A stretch of 64,000 bases of DNA from Neoceratodus forsteri (lineage: Eukaryota > Chordata > Ceratodontiformes > Ceratodontidae). The position numbers and the translations under genes are program-made. Positions 1 to 10,250 of this stretch are shown piece by piece. Within the stretch, counting starts at the first letter, position 1. The number at the start of each line of letters is the position of its first letter. The DNA lies in NCBI GenBank assembly GCA_016271365.2, contig CM057456.1, positions 606,613,501-606,677,500 on the forward strand, written 5' to 3'. The notes beneath the pieces are model-generated. The model worked only from the letters and a program-made list of their open reading frames with translations. It had not been told where the DNA came from and did not search any database.

Positions 1-327
1 CAAATACTCTGATATGTTTTGGACATTTTTTGTTAAATGAAAATAATCTAATTTTTTTGCCTTTGTAACTACCCTGAATCCCTCTCTCCTCAGCAGTTGC
101 TGCTTTCTCTTTGCATACTTCTTAAACATTCTATGATATCAATAATACCATTCCAGGCCATTCAAATGAATAGCATGGAATGGTGTTTCCAATGTCATAG
201 AATACTCAGAAATATGAAAAGAAAGAGCAGTAGCTGGTGAGGAGAGTGGGACTCTGTGTAGATCTGAGGACACTCCAAAGCTAGATTACTTGTTTAACAA
301 AAATTGGTCAAAGCATATCATAATACA
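1..327. mobile_element. FB1: ~330-bp foldback (near-perfect palindrome) element
   Basis: The whole segment folds on itself. Each arm is about 165 bp and the turn lies near 170 between two copies of ccattc/gaatag. The outer left arm near 11-45 (gatatgttttggac) pairs with 295-326 (ggtcaaagcatatc). The middle left arm, ending ccctctctcctcagcag, pairs with the ctggtgaggagagtggg stretch. A second copy with the same design lies at 26,423-26,746, so this is a dispersed element rather than a chance palindrome. It has no coding capacity. It may begin slightly before base 1. The superfamily is not recognised; a non-autonomous foldback DNA transposon is the best guess. Confidence 0.75.
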
Positions 328-359
328 TAACTGGCATGGAAAGGAAAATCTAAGGGCAA

Positions 360-954
360 TTAAACACGGTATCCAATCATAAGGGCAACTAAAAGTGAGC
401 GACTCGAATGTGAGTGACTCAATTTCAGCACCTGTCATGTGGGCTACCCTGCAAGGGTGGCGATGACTATGTCGGCTACCCTGCAAGGGCAGTGATTATG
501 TTGGCTACTCTGCAAGCATAGCAACAGTTAGAGCAGGGCGACAGGAAGAAGGGGGAGGGGGACAGTAAGCGGAGGGGGTTATGTATGGGGTAGTACGGCA
601 GGAGGCTGCCGAGCTGCTGCCTTGGTGTACTGGTGGGGTGGCTAGTTATGGTGGGGAGGGTGCAGGATTCGGGGTTGGAGAGGGCTACTAATTTTTTTTG
701 GTTTTATTTCCATACTTTGGGTTTTTTTGTCCCAGAGTTTCACCCCCTCCCCGACATGCACCCCCTCTGGAGTTAGTAATATATGTTTGGGGAGGGTGCA
801 GGGGGCGTAGCCCCCCACAGAACAACCTTTTTGGTTGTCACCCATTTTTATTGCTGCAAGTGTACATCACCTTTTTTTTTTCCAGCGATGTACACTCTCC
901 ATAATGGCGATCGCTATTTCATGATCGCCATTGTGACATAGAACCATTAAGTAC
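360..954 (-). mobile_element. hAT-1: non-autonomous DNA transposon remnant (hAT-like family)
   Basis: Read on the minus strand it begins cagtacttaatggttctatg, runs through ggcgatcatgaaatagcgatcgcc and gtgtacatc, and passes the GC palindrome ggggggctacgccccctgc (near 798-816). It ends near ggtatcc (370-376 on plus). The same order of blocks occurs in hAT-2, hAT-3 and hAT-4. TTAA occurs at 360-363 and 947-950, close to both ends, which could be a piggyBac-like target site or coincidence. Inside, 438-520 holds about three degenerate ~32-bp tandem units built on ggctaccctgcaaggg. No transposase is visible. Confidence 0.6.
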
Positions 955-2175
955 TGTATATAAAAGTAATTTTCCATCTCCTTCAATGAATTAGGAGTAC
1001 TATATTTTAATTTTAATTATTTGAAAATTTGATAACCGGGAAAGGTGCATTGAACCGAGGCTCATTTCCAGGTGCGACTCGGGGAAGGGGGGAAGGAATA
1101 TGAAGCAGAAAGTACATTATAGATACATGAGATGTATATACAGTTGCATAAGTTTTACAGTGAAGTCTTGTGCTTTCTGATGAACTGTTTACACATAGTA
1201 TTATACAATTCTGAGGATTAGATTACTATCCACAAAAAACATTTGGCATGAGGCTGGGCCTGTGAGTGGCTAGAAGCAGGTGCAGAAGGGGAGTGGAAGT
1301 TGTCAGATTTGGTATTTGAAGCAGTTGTGAGAAGGTAAGTTTCTCAGGAGAGGTGGAAGTTGATTCCATAAAGAGGGGAGTCTGTAAGTGGAGGCAGATT
1401 TGCCAGTGGATGAGGATGGTTTGGGGAGGGAGAAAGAATGGGAGTCCCTTGAGCACAGTGAGTACGGGGAAATGGCAGCTGGTGTTAGCCTCTCTACCAG
1501 GCAAGACGAGAGCAGGTCAAACCAGAATTTGGATATGAAGGAGATGGAGTGGCTGAAGTGACGATGGGATAGGGGTGGTATCCTGAGGGATGAAACGAGA
1601 GTGCAGTGGTGGGTTCTGAGAGAGGAATTTGTGACAAAATGGCAGAAAGCATAGAGGAGGGAATCGAGCCTGGACAACGAGGAGGTGGGGGCAGTGCCAT
1701 ATACTATGTCAGTGTAGTCAAAGATGGGAGTGATAATTTTTGCTAATAATATGCATCTAATGGGGGTGGGAGGGCATCACGATTTCTGTATAGTAGGCCT
1801 AGCTTAGGGCAGAGCTTCAAAGTTATGGCATTGATGTGATTTGCAAAGTTTAACTGGGGTTGAGCCATACTCCTAGATATTTGTACACAGAGGCAGCATT
1901 TAGTGATATCCTGTTTAGGGAGGCAGTAGCAGGAGGACAGGATATTCTTGCAAGTTTCTGAGCAGACCCAAAAGTCTTGAAAACAGTTTTGGATGAGTTT
2001 ATTTTGAGATGGTTTGCATGAAACTAAGACTGTATGTTGTGATAATCGTGTTGCAGTCAACATCACTTAGAACTGGGCCAGATGTAAAAAGGATGGTGTC
2101 ATCCATGTACATGTGGATGAGGGATTTTGAACAGACAGATAGGGGGTCATTAATAAATAGAGAGAACAGAGGCCC

Positions 2176-2666
2176 ACTGGTGCAGCAGCAAGGCATTCGT
2201 CTACGGCGCTGACATCCCAGGTTCAGGAATAGACTTGGGAGTTGGAGGGCCAGTCGGGGGGAGAAGGACTGAGCATTCCAGGGACTGCTCTTCTTCTCTG
2301 GGGGGAGGGGGGAAGAGTGACCAGTGCAATGCAGACCTCTAGCAGAGGTAGGGGTACCACCAAAGACGGCACTACACGTTAGGACATGTAATGACACCAA
2401 TGTCTGCCCCGGCCCCAAGGTAAATAGAGGCAAAAATGTCGGCCGTTAATGATGGCCCTTCTGCCACTGCCCACTCAGACAATGGTCTGCTGGAAGGTCC
2501 CACTCACAACCCTGCCCTGCCGGGACAAGCCAGAGTTATAGACCCGTGTTTCCTGGGAAGGGCATCCACGCAGTGGCTCCGCCTAAGGGGGTAAGCCTGG
2601 GGATCGGGGTGGTGAGTGGAGTGGGGGAACAGAACCCCCTGCAGGGGGGGAAAGAAAATGGAAAAA
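2176..2666 (+). mobile_element. SINE-X copy 1: tRNA-headed retroposon with target-site duplication
   Basis: The insert splits L2-a between GPILLSLF and GPLFSLFIND, so the same RT stretch is present on both sides. The flanks are a visible target-site duplication: aaatagagagaacaga (2,155-2,170) and aaatagagataacaga (2,667-2,682), each continuing into ggccc or ggggcc. It ends in an A-rich tail (gaaaatggaaaaaaaa). The head is tRNA-like, with tggtgcagcagcaaggc as a weak A box and ggttcaggaat as a weak B box. The head and following ~100 bp resemble 20,490-20,630 and 16,060-16,180. Without matching SINE consensus sequences its family is unknown. Confidence 0.7.
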
Positions 2667-3225
2667 AAATAGAGATAACAGAATGGGGCCTAGAATCGAG
2701 CTGTGGGTGACACCGGCTATTATGGTGAGGGAGGGGGAATGGAATTTGCAATCCTAACTGACTGGTGCCTATTTTCAAGGTACAATCTGAACCACTGAAC
2801 TGCAGGAGAGGCGAGTCTGGCTGCTTTGAGTTTGTCAAGGAGCAGGGGGTTGGAAACAGAATCGAAGGCCTTTTCCAGATCAACAAAGATTGCAGCAGTT
2901 AGTTGGCCTTGGTCAGCAGTGGACTGGATGTGTCTGGTGACATGAAAGAGGGGGCTTATGGTGGAGTGGTGCTTTCTGAACCCAGATTGATATGGGGAGA
3001 AGAAATTTGTGGACATGAGAAAGTTAATCACTCTGGACTGGACAAGAGTTTCTTGCAGTTTGGCAAAAGCGGAGAGGAGGGAGATTGGTCATTAATTTCC
3101 AGGTACTGAGGGGTCACCACCCTTATAGAGAGGGATGACATAAGCAAGTTTCCAAGCTTGGGGGACATTGCCCGAGAAGGACAGATTTTAGTAAGTAAGT
3201 GAGGGGAACAGTAATTGCAGGTGCA

Positions 3226-3950
3226 AACATAGATACATAGATACATAGACAGTGTCGGCAGATAAGGGCCTATGGCCCACCTAGTCTGCCCATTTGAGCT
3301 TGTAAGTTCAGTTTGTTTTCCTAGAAGTCTATTTCCCCTTACCCCTGACCTCTAGAATTCCTTTATGTCTATCCCATGCATTCTTAAATCCCGTGATTGT
3401 TTCAGTCCCCACCACTTCCTCTGGCAGGGTGTTCCACTTGTCCACCACCCGTTCTGTGAAGAAATTCTTCTCATGTTTCCTCTGAATCGTCCTCCCTCCA
3501 ACTTCATCCCATGCCCTCTAGTCCTGAAAACATCTTTTCGCTTAAAAATAGTGTTTTCCTGCACCCTGTTCCTCCCTGTAAGATACTTGTATGTCTCTAT
3601 CATATCCCCTCTCTCCCTCCTCTCCTCCAGGGAGTACATGTTCAGTTCCTTCAACCTGTCTTCATAGGACTTGTGATGCAACCCATGCACCATCTTTGTT
3701 GCCCTCCTCTGAACCTTCTCTACCCTGTCTATGTCCTTACGTAGGTATGGTCTCCAGAACTGTACACTGTACTCCAGGTGGGGCCTCACTAGTGTCTTGT
3801 ATAGCGGAATTATGACCTCCCTTTTCCTGCTGGTGATGCCCCTGCCTATACATCCCAGCATCCTATTTGCTTTACCTGCTGCCTTGTCACACTGTTTCCC
3901 TACCTTGAGGTCATCAGAACATGCGCAGAAGTTTGGTGTGGATACCATAA
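3226..3950 (-). mobile_element. CR1-a: 5'-truncated CR1 LINE 3' end
   Basis: This is the 3' part of a CR1 retrotransposon inserted in L2-a. On the minus strand it encodes the RT C-terminal region, followed by the CR1 3' UTR (ggcagataagggcctatggcc on plus) and a short terminal repeat of catagata units at 3,228-3,250, where a CR1 3' microsatellite is expected. L2-a coding resumes at 3,225 and 3,951. The 5' truncation is normal for CR1. Confidence 0.92.
3352..3948 (-). pseudogene. CR1 reverse transcriptase C-terminal fragment
   Basis: An open frame of about 198 codons covers the part of CR1 ORF2 downstream of the RT active site. It shows the clade signatures MLGCIGRGITSRKREVIIPLY, LVRPHLEYSVQFW, LRKDIDRVEKVQRRATKMV, and the LNMYSLEERRERGDMIETYK block. 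The catalytic FADD box and everything upstream are missing, and the last ~30 codons shift frame (the RFRGNMR region passes into a changed tail). It is a 5'-truncated retrocopy and cannot make an active enzyme. Confidence 0.9.
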
Positions 3951-4913
3951 GGGCTGGATTTTGAGATGTTCAAGGAGCAGAGGGCATTAAGGACTTCCCC
4001 CAGTAAGGTGAGAGTGAGGAGAAAATTGTTTTGAGTAGGGTTTAGGGGGGCATATGAGGGCCTGGGGGGAGGTCAGGTCAGAAAGGGCACAGGGGTTGAA
4101 CTGGTGAAGAAGTTGTTTAGGATTTCTGCTATTTTAATAGGGTCAGAAATTGTTTGGTCATTATGTTTGAGAGTTGGAGTGGTGGTCTGAGAAGGGGTGT
4201 TGATAAGGGAGTGGACCACCTTCCAGAAGGAGGAAGGATGGGCAGTATTTAAATGGGACATAAAGTATTCAGCTTTGGCTTGTCCTATAGCCTTGGTACA
4301 GGCATTTCTAGCAAAGTTGTAGGTCTGTCTAGACTGGGGGTTTTAAATAGGGACCAGGCCTTGTCACAAGCTTTACAGAGGGCAATTAATGTGCTGGAGA
4401 TCATCAGGTTGTGGCACTTTTTGACCCTAGCTTTAACCTGGGGGCCGTGGGAGTCCCAGACCTTATTGAAAGTATGTAGGAAGCTGGACAGGGCTGAGTC
4501 AACGTCAGATTTGGAGTAGACAGGGTCCCAGTCTGCATGTTTTAGGTCATGCAGGAGAAAGCTAGTGTTTAGTGAATTAGAGGATGGGTAATGTTGTATT
4601 TAGGGGCTGATTTTGGAAGCTGAATTTTTCTGGTGCAGTTTTTTAATACAGTGGTCGCTTAGGGCTGCATCCAATACACCAGCAGTGGAAATTCTATGTG
4701 GATGGGAAGCAAGGATCTAGTCAATTAGGGAGTGGTTTGCTGAGCGAGAGTTATAATGGGTGGGCTCAGTAATTAATTGGGTGTGGTTAAGAGCCTCTAA
4801 TTTGAATGTGGCGATTTTGGCGGAGGGGGAGAAACACTCTAAAACTGGTAGCACACCCAAGGATACCATGATTGATAAAAATAATGAAATCACAGATGGC
4901 AAATGGTGCACAC

Positions 4914-5880
4914 AAGTACAACTGACAGGCAGCCTGTTACCTGATGCTTTGCCTCACTCTGAGTCTTCATTGAGGGGCAGGCGTATGAAGCATGTTTGCG
5001 TCCTACTTCTTGCCAATTTTACAGCTGATTGGTCTGAAGCACAGTTTATTCAAGTGGCTTTTTGAAGGTCATAGAACAGGCCAGTGACTGTGGTGTCTGT
5101 TTATATGTACATTTCTGGCATCTTGTATGGTTATAAGAACGCCTTCTCAAACGGTTATTAAGAATGCCTTCTCAGATTCTTTGGGTGAGAATGGCAAAGT
5201 GCAGCTGAACAGTTCTGGTACACAAAGGACTTCAGATAGTACTTTTACAATTATTAGACATGCTAGAACATTACATATTACACATTATAAATGTATTATA
5301 AATCAAGTTCAAAATTTTATTTTTTAAAACTGGAACTTTAATTTAAAAGAAAAATGTTTTACTTTGAGGAAAATAATAGAACCTCTATATGGCAAATATG
5401 GTTGTCAGAACTAGTTGTAAATAGATTAGAACCCTTTTAGAACCCAGGAGGTCAAGCCCTAATTTAGAACTAGGACACCCACAAGTTCCAAATATTAAAT
5501 GTACAAAATACAAAATAAAAAGCCTTTTCTGCTGAGACATTTCAAAAACAGAAGATGTAAGCCTAAAAAACAAACTAATTATTGGGAATTACATTTTGAA
5601 ATGCTTTAGAGAGAGACAATATGAGAATGTGATGCTCATATGCAGATGTGCCAAACACATGGAATTGTGACACTTGGCATTTGCGTTTTGAAATGCACAA
5701 TGTGTTCCTCTCTCCTGCATGTGCAGTCAAACAATGTTATTGCTATGCAGAGAAGGATGAGAGTCATTCTTATGGTTATAAAAGTGTTTGAAATGTTTAG
5801 AAATAAACAGTCCTGACTGGCTAAATGTGTTGTCATGATTTATAATGGGACTGAAGGCTAGGATCTCCTGGTTACAGATG
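4914..5880. other. Unassigned AT-rich stretch
   Basis: No LINE, SINE or ORF of note is visible. A gctgattggtctgaagc motif near 5,022 resembles the ctgattggy end of the VS family, but no partner hairpin was found, so it is not called. gccttctcaaacggttatta and gccttctcagattc (5,142-5,180) form a weak short direct repeat. Confidence 0.4.
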
Positions 5881-7145
5881 TTGCGAAATTTTATTTGGCC
5901 AGCAAAGTTGAAGTTAATTTGCAGAAATTCAAGTTTCTCAAATTTTGCAATTTACGCACCAACTCTGTTGCATGATTTAAATAAAAACCCTAAAATAAAA
6001 TAAAAAAACTATCCCCAGCTGTACTGTAATGCCACCCCTTCCACCTCCAAAAAGCATTTTATTTATAAGCTATGCCCTCCTCCTATCCTCCGCTGTAGCT
6101 CCCCTCTGCCTTGGTGAACTGCAGCAGTAAAGTAATACTTTTGGAGTCCAACAATTCCATTCAAGACAGTCAGTCTGAAATTAATTAAAGTTCAAATACC
6201 CTAGACTTCCATCAACCCCCCCCCATGTGCCAAACACATTCCCCACCTTCACCCACCTGAATCCCACTGAGTAAGTCATCAGAACAGCCCCCCCCACCTA
6301 CACACCCTCTGGTCCCCACCCCCTTCTTCTCCACCAGCACACAGAAACAAACCTGTAATAATTAAAATGATTCCCCGATGCAAAGTGCTTGCTATGTTTC
6401 AGTGTTCATCTCGGTAATGGCATGAATGAATTTGATTTTCAGCCAATCATGTTTTACTAGAAACAGAGAAATTACTAGCCCTTCATTCATTCATACCATT
6501 ACCAAAATGGACACTGAACAAAACAGGCGCTTTGCATCCAATTCTCTGCTATTACCAGTTTTCAGGGTGGTGGTGGTGGATGCTGGGGAGGGGATGGTTG
6601 GGATTAGAAGTGAGTTTTTCTGGGGGGTTATGTCATAATGACTCACTCTGTGGGACTCAGGTGGGGGGAGGTGGGGGCGTGTGCTTGATGCACAGGTGAT
6701 GGGAAGGGTATATTTCAACTTTAAATAATCTCATACTGTCTCAGATGGAGTCGTCCAACTCTGACTTTGTTAATTTACTGGTGTAGTTCACCAGGGCAGA
6801 GGGAGTGGAGGGAGGAGGATTCCAGCAGAGGGTAGAAGGGGGTTATGTTTCATGAATAAAATGTTTTTGGGAGGTGGGAGGGGCATAGCCACATTCTAGA
6901 AATGTAAGTTGCATCATTTTTAGCCAGTGAAGTGGATACATTCAAACAGTGGACAATGCAAATTGCTAATTTGCCTGTGAATTGGCAGTTATTATAAATT
7001 TGTCATGCAAATTTGGCCAATTCAGCAGGCAAATAATGTTAGAAGTTATGATCATCGGTGAAGTTGTTAAACTTTGCAAAGCAACATTTCCAAAATGCAC
7101 AAATTTTGTCACAGAGTAAATTTTCATAACTTTGCTGGTCTCTAC
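5881..7145. mobile_element. FB3: ~1.26-kb foldback element
   Basis: This is a long imperfect inverted repeat. The outermost pair is ggccagcaaagtt (5,897-5,909) with aactttgctggtc (7,128-7,140). Inner pairs are ccacctccaaaaagcatttt (near 6,040) with aaaatgtttttgggaggtgg (near 6,860), ccacctgaatcccactgag with its complement near 6,650, and ggtaatggcatgaatgaat (6,414-6,432) with attcattcataccattacc (6,485-6,503). The turn is near 6,458. The arms differ in length by ~120 bp through indels. There is no ORF of substance and no recognised transposase. It is probably a non-autonomous foldback transposon; a local inverted duplication is the alternative. Confidence 0.7.
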
Positions 7146-7259
7146 TCCTTGTTCACAGTTCAGCACTCTATCCAGTAGACCAAAATGTCTCCCCAAATGT
7201 GACACAATGTCTGTTTTCTGTCATCTTAAATATATATACTGTATGCTGCTGCCCTCCAG

Positions 7260-8578
7260 ACCCTCTTAAATGAAAAAAGTTCATTTCAATGGATTTTGTT
7301 CGGCTATATCAGGATCCAAGACCGCATGAGTTTACAACAGGAAGGTCCTGTCAAACTAATCTCTTAGATTTCTTTGACTGAGTAACCAGAGTGGTGGACC
7401 AAGGGGGAGCAGTTGATTTCGCCTACCTTGACTTCAGCAAAGCTTTCAATACTGTTCCACATTGAAGATGGATTAATAAGCTGGGTGGACTTGGGGTGGG
7501 TTAGAAGTTGGTCAACTGGGTGGCAAACTGGTTGACAGGCAGAAAACAGAGAGTGGTGGTAAATGGTATTCAGTCAGAAGGGATGCAAGTCACAAGTAGG
7601 GTACCTCAGGGATCAGCCCTGAACCGGTCCTTTCAGTATCTTCATCAGTGACATTGCAGATGGACTGGAGGGTACGGCTTATCTGTTTGCAGATGACACC
7701 AAGATCTGCAACAAAGTAAAGATCCGTTGGGGTGGGCAGAATGAGAAGAGATCTGGATAAACTGGCAAAATGGTCGGAAGAGTGGCAATTGGGGTTTAAC
7801 ACAAAGAAGTGCAAGATCATGCACATAGGGTAGAGAAACTCTGAAGCCACTTATAGGTTGGGAGGGGAGTTGCTGGCAGTCACAAGGGAAGAAAGAGACT
7901 TGGGCATCATCATCACAGATGACCTGAAATCATCCAAGCAGACCACTAAAGCAGTACGTAAGGCTTGGGGAATGTTGGGGTGTATCAGTAGGGGTATCAC
8001 AAGTTGTAAGAGGGAGGTAATAATCCCTCTTTACCAGTCACTGGTTAGGCCCCATCTGGAGTACTGTGTGCAGTATTGGAGGCCACACCTTCACAAGGAC
8101 ATTAACAAAATGGTGGCAGTCCAGAGAAGGGCAACTAAAATGGTGCAGGGACTACATCAGAAAACATATGAGGACAGATTAACGGAGCTCAATATGCATA
8201 CCCTAGAGCGAAGGAGGGAGAGAGGCGATATGATCAAAACATTCAAACACCTTAAGGGCATTAACAAGGTGAAAGAGTCAAACTTGTTTCAATATAAGAA
8301 AATTAGCAGGACAAGAGGACACAGTATGAGATTAGAGGGAGGCCGATTAAGGGGTAATGTGAGGAAGTTACTTTTCACAGAAATGGTGGTGCATGGAACG
8401 GCCTACCTCAGGAAGTGGTAGATATGAATACAGTGCAGGGCTTCAAACAGGTGTTGGATAGGCATAAAGGATAGATAGGCCACTGATAGAGTAAAGGCCT
8501 ATGGCACATTCATAAGGTAGAAAAAGAAATGGGCAGACTGGATGGGCCTTGCGGTCCTTATCTGCCATCAAAATCTAT
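7260..8578 (+). mobile_element. CR1-b: 5'-truncated CR1 LINE
   Basis: Plus-strand CR1 ORF2 remnant. Reading frames give the RT core in order: SCQTNLLDFFD, a degenerate AYLDFSKAFNTVPH near 7,420-7,460, VTSRVPQGSAL near 7,590, a damaged active-site region near 7,680-7,700, then the open C-terminal block. The 3' UTR (gatgggccttgcggtcctta) ends near 8,578. Frameshifts and stops before 7,858 make it non-functional. Confidence 0.9.
7858..8421 (+). pseudogene. CR1 reverse transcriptase C-terminal fragment
   Basis: An open frame of about 187 codons carries the CR1 signatures RDLGIIITDDLK, MLGCISRGITSCKREVIIPLY, LVRPHLEYCVQYWRP, VQRRATKMVQGL and LERRRERGDMIKTFK. It starts downstream of the RT catalytic box, so its apparent ATG is only the first in-frame methionine of a decayed ORF2. 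Its close match to the blocks at 3,352 and 55,581 shows one CR1 lineage seeded the window repeatedly. Confidence 0.9.
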
Positions 8579-8626
8579 GTTCCTAAAGCATAGAAGCATA
8601 GAATTTGATGGCAGATAAGGACCAGG
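8553..8626. repeat. Hairpin formed by two CR1 3' ends in tail-to-tail orientation
   Basis: The 3' terminus of CR1-b (ggtccttatctgccatcaaa) is followed after a ~17-nt spacer by the reverse complement of the same terminus (tttgatggcagataaggacc, 8,607-8,626), from a minus-strand CR1 3' fragment reaching about 8,650. The result is a ~25-bp inverted repeat. This is a by-product of convergent insertion rather than a designed structure. Confidence 0.75.
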
Positions 8627-8947
8627 TGGCCCAACCAACCTGCTAATTAAGCCCAAAGCTGTCAGTGAAAAGAGCCATTTAATGTTAAAAGCAATAGGAA
8701 ACAGTTTTCATACCTCTAGATAGAAACATAGAAACATAGATAATGACAGCAGAAAAAAGACTAATGGCCCATCCAGTCTGCCTGAGTTCCCTATTTAGCC
8801 GTGGGACCTATTGTCCCTCCAGGGTCCAAACCCTTCCCATCTCCCACTAATCTCCACCCTGTCTCTGCCACCCAAGCAACCACTATACCCTTCATACTGT
8901 CCCAATCGTGCTTGAAGCTACTAACAGTTTTTACACCAACCATGCAG

Positions 8948-9483
8948 GCCAGTGGTTCTATGTGATAACGGTGATCTTGGAATAGCGATCGCCATTTGGG
9001 CACGTGTACATCACCAAAAAGGAATTATGGTGATGTACACTCACGCCGAAATTAAAGGCAGCAAAGGAATTTAAATGTATGGGGGGCTCAACCCCTACTT
9101 GCTGGGCTTCTCAACTACAGGGGTACATGTCAGGGCATGAAATACTTACAAAAACAACCGCCGCACACAAAAAAACCACCACACCAGACCAGAACCCTTC
9201 ACCCCTAAGTGACCACCCTTCCCACCACACTAGCTGACCAGCTAAGCAGCTGCCCACCACACTCCCTTCCACATTCCTTCTCTCCCCCTTCCTCTTTCAC
9301 CCCAGCGTCTGTGCACACGAGTATACGCATGTACGCTTCACATCGCCCTATCTAGCCCATCCATTTATCCAGTCGTTACCCTGCCAGGTAGCCCTGAACA
9401 CAGTCGTCGTGATTGAGTCACCTTTTTGAAAGTGTTTAATCGCGGTCACTGTGTTCACTGGATACCTCAGCCGGCTGACTGCT
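8948..9483 (+). mobile_element. hAT-2: non-autonomous hAT-like element inserted in CR1-c
   Basis: CR1 sequence stops at ccatgcagg and resumes at catggctccacctctg, bracketing the insert. It opens cagtggttctatgtgataac, followed by atagcgatcgccatt and gtgtacatcacc, the same block order as the minus strand of hAT-1. The far end, read inward, gives cagtgaacacagtgacc near 9,459, an imperfect terminal inverted repeat. ccatgcagg and tcatggctc could be a decayed 8-bp target duplication, which suits hAT. A short hairpin (ggtgatgtacac / gtgtacatcacc) lies just inside the 5' end. No transposase remains. Confidence 0.65.
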
Positions 9484-10099
9484 TCATGGCTCCACCTCTG
9501 TCTCTGTAAAATAGTCCTTCTTCATGTCCCTCCTGAGCCCCCCTCCAATCAGTTTCCACTGATGTCCCCATGACTGCAATCTAGTATTCAAGGTAAAAGG
9601 TTCCTTGTAGTTCACCCTTTTAATTCCTATTAGGAACTTGAAGGTGTCTATCATATCCCTCTCTCCCTTCCGCTCTGCAGTGAATACATATTCAGTGCCT
9701 TATGGTGCTCCGTATAAGACCTGTCCTGTTGGCCCTGAATCATCTTAGTCACCCTTCACTGCACCATCTCCAGTCTGTCCTTATCTTTTCTGGGGTGAGG
9801 ACACCAGAACTGGATGCAGAACTCCAGGTGAGGCCTCACCAAAGATTTATAAAGAGGAAGAATTACATCTTTCCTTCTGCTGTCAATACCCCTCTCGATA
9901 CACCCCAGCAACCTGTTTGCCTTACTGTAGGCCTTTTGCACTGGTTTGATTGTTTGAGGGTGTCTCTGATGTTAACTTCTAGTGGTTCCACCAAGTCAGT
10001 TCGACATCAAGGACGTCTACAGACTCCACAGCGACAACAAATTGCTGACAGTGATCACGTCGCCCAGCAATTGTGCTGATAGGCTACTATTACAACTAA

Positions 10100-10100
<1 letters not shown>

Positions 10101-10178
<78 letters not shown>

Positions 10179-10180
10179 TC
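10101..10180. repeat. (TTTC)20 microsatellite
   Basis: An uninterrupted run of tttc, 80 bp. It abuts a ~65-bp L2-type 3' end on the right, so it probably grew from that LINE's terminal repeat. The 74-codon frame crossing it is a microsatellite artefact. Confidence 0.97.
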
Positions 10181-10182
10181 CA

Positions 10183-10250
10183 GTTTATTTTATTTTTTTG
10201 TACTGAAAGGCATGTAAGCCTGTTTCCCATTTTCACAAGTATCCAGTACA
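10183..10250 (-). mobile_element. L2 3'-terminal fragment
   Basis: The stretch tttttgtactgaaaggcatg followed by cccattttcacaagt matches the 3' ends seen at 12,505-12,560, 53,497-53,560 and 63,850-63,920, all minus-strand L2 termini. Only the last ~65 bp of the LINE is present. Confidence 0.55.

Larger units (their letters stand above)
1226..4913 (-). mobile_element. L2-a: degenerate L2-type LINE (EN-RT)
   Basis: On the minus strand, scattered frames give the order of an L2 ORF2. First is an endonuclease tail (TQLITEP followed by SANHSLID, near 4,717-4,911). Then comes the linker (FWKVVHSL, KIAEILNNFF near 4,073-4,261), RT motif YGIHTKLL near 3,930, VPQAWKLAYVIPLYKGGD near 3,140-3,200, VDLEKAFDSV near 2,880, GVTHSSILGP near 2,700, the catalytic MYMDD near 2,105, and a C-terminal tail near 1,300-1,650. 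Many stops and frameshifts show it is dead. It is interrupted by a tRNA-derived SINE (2,176-2,666) and by CR1-a (3,226-3,950); its reading resumes on either side of both. Confidence 0.85.

Noticed and set aside
360..950. piggyBac assignment from TTAA at both ends of hAT-1
   Set aside because: The related copies lack TTAA and start CAG-, so the TTAA pair may be chance in AT-rich DNA; left open rather than called.
5022..5060. Fifth VS element suggested by gctgattggtctgaagc
   Set aside because: No arm, stem or loop core found within 1 kb.
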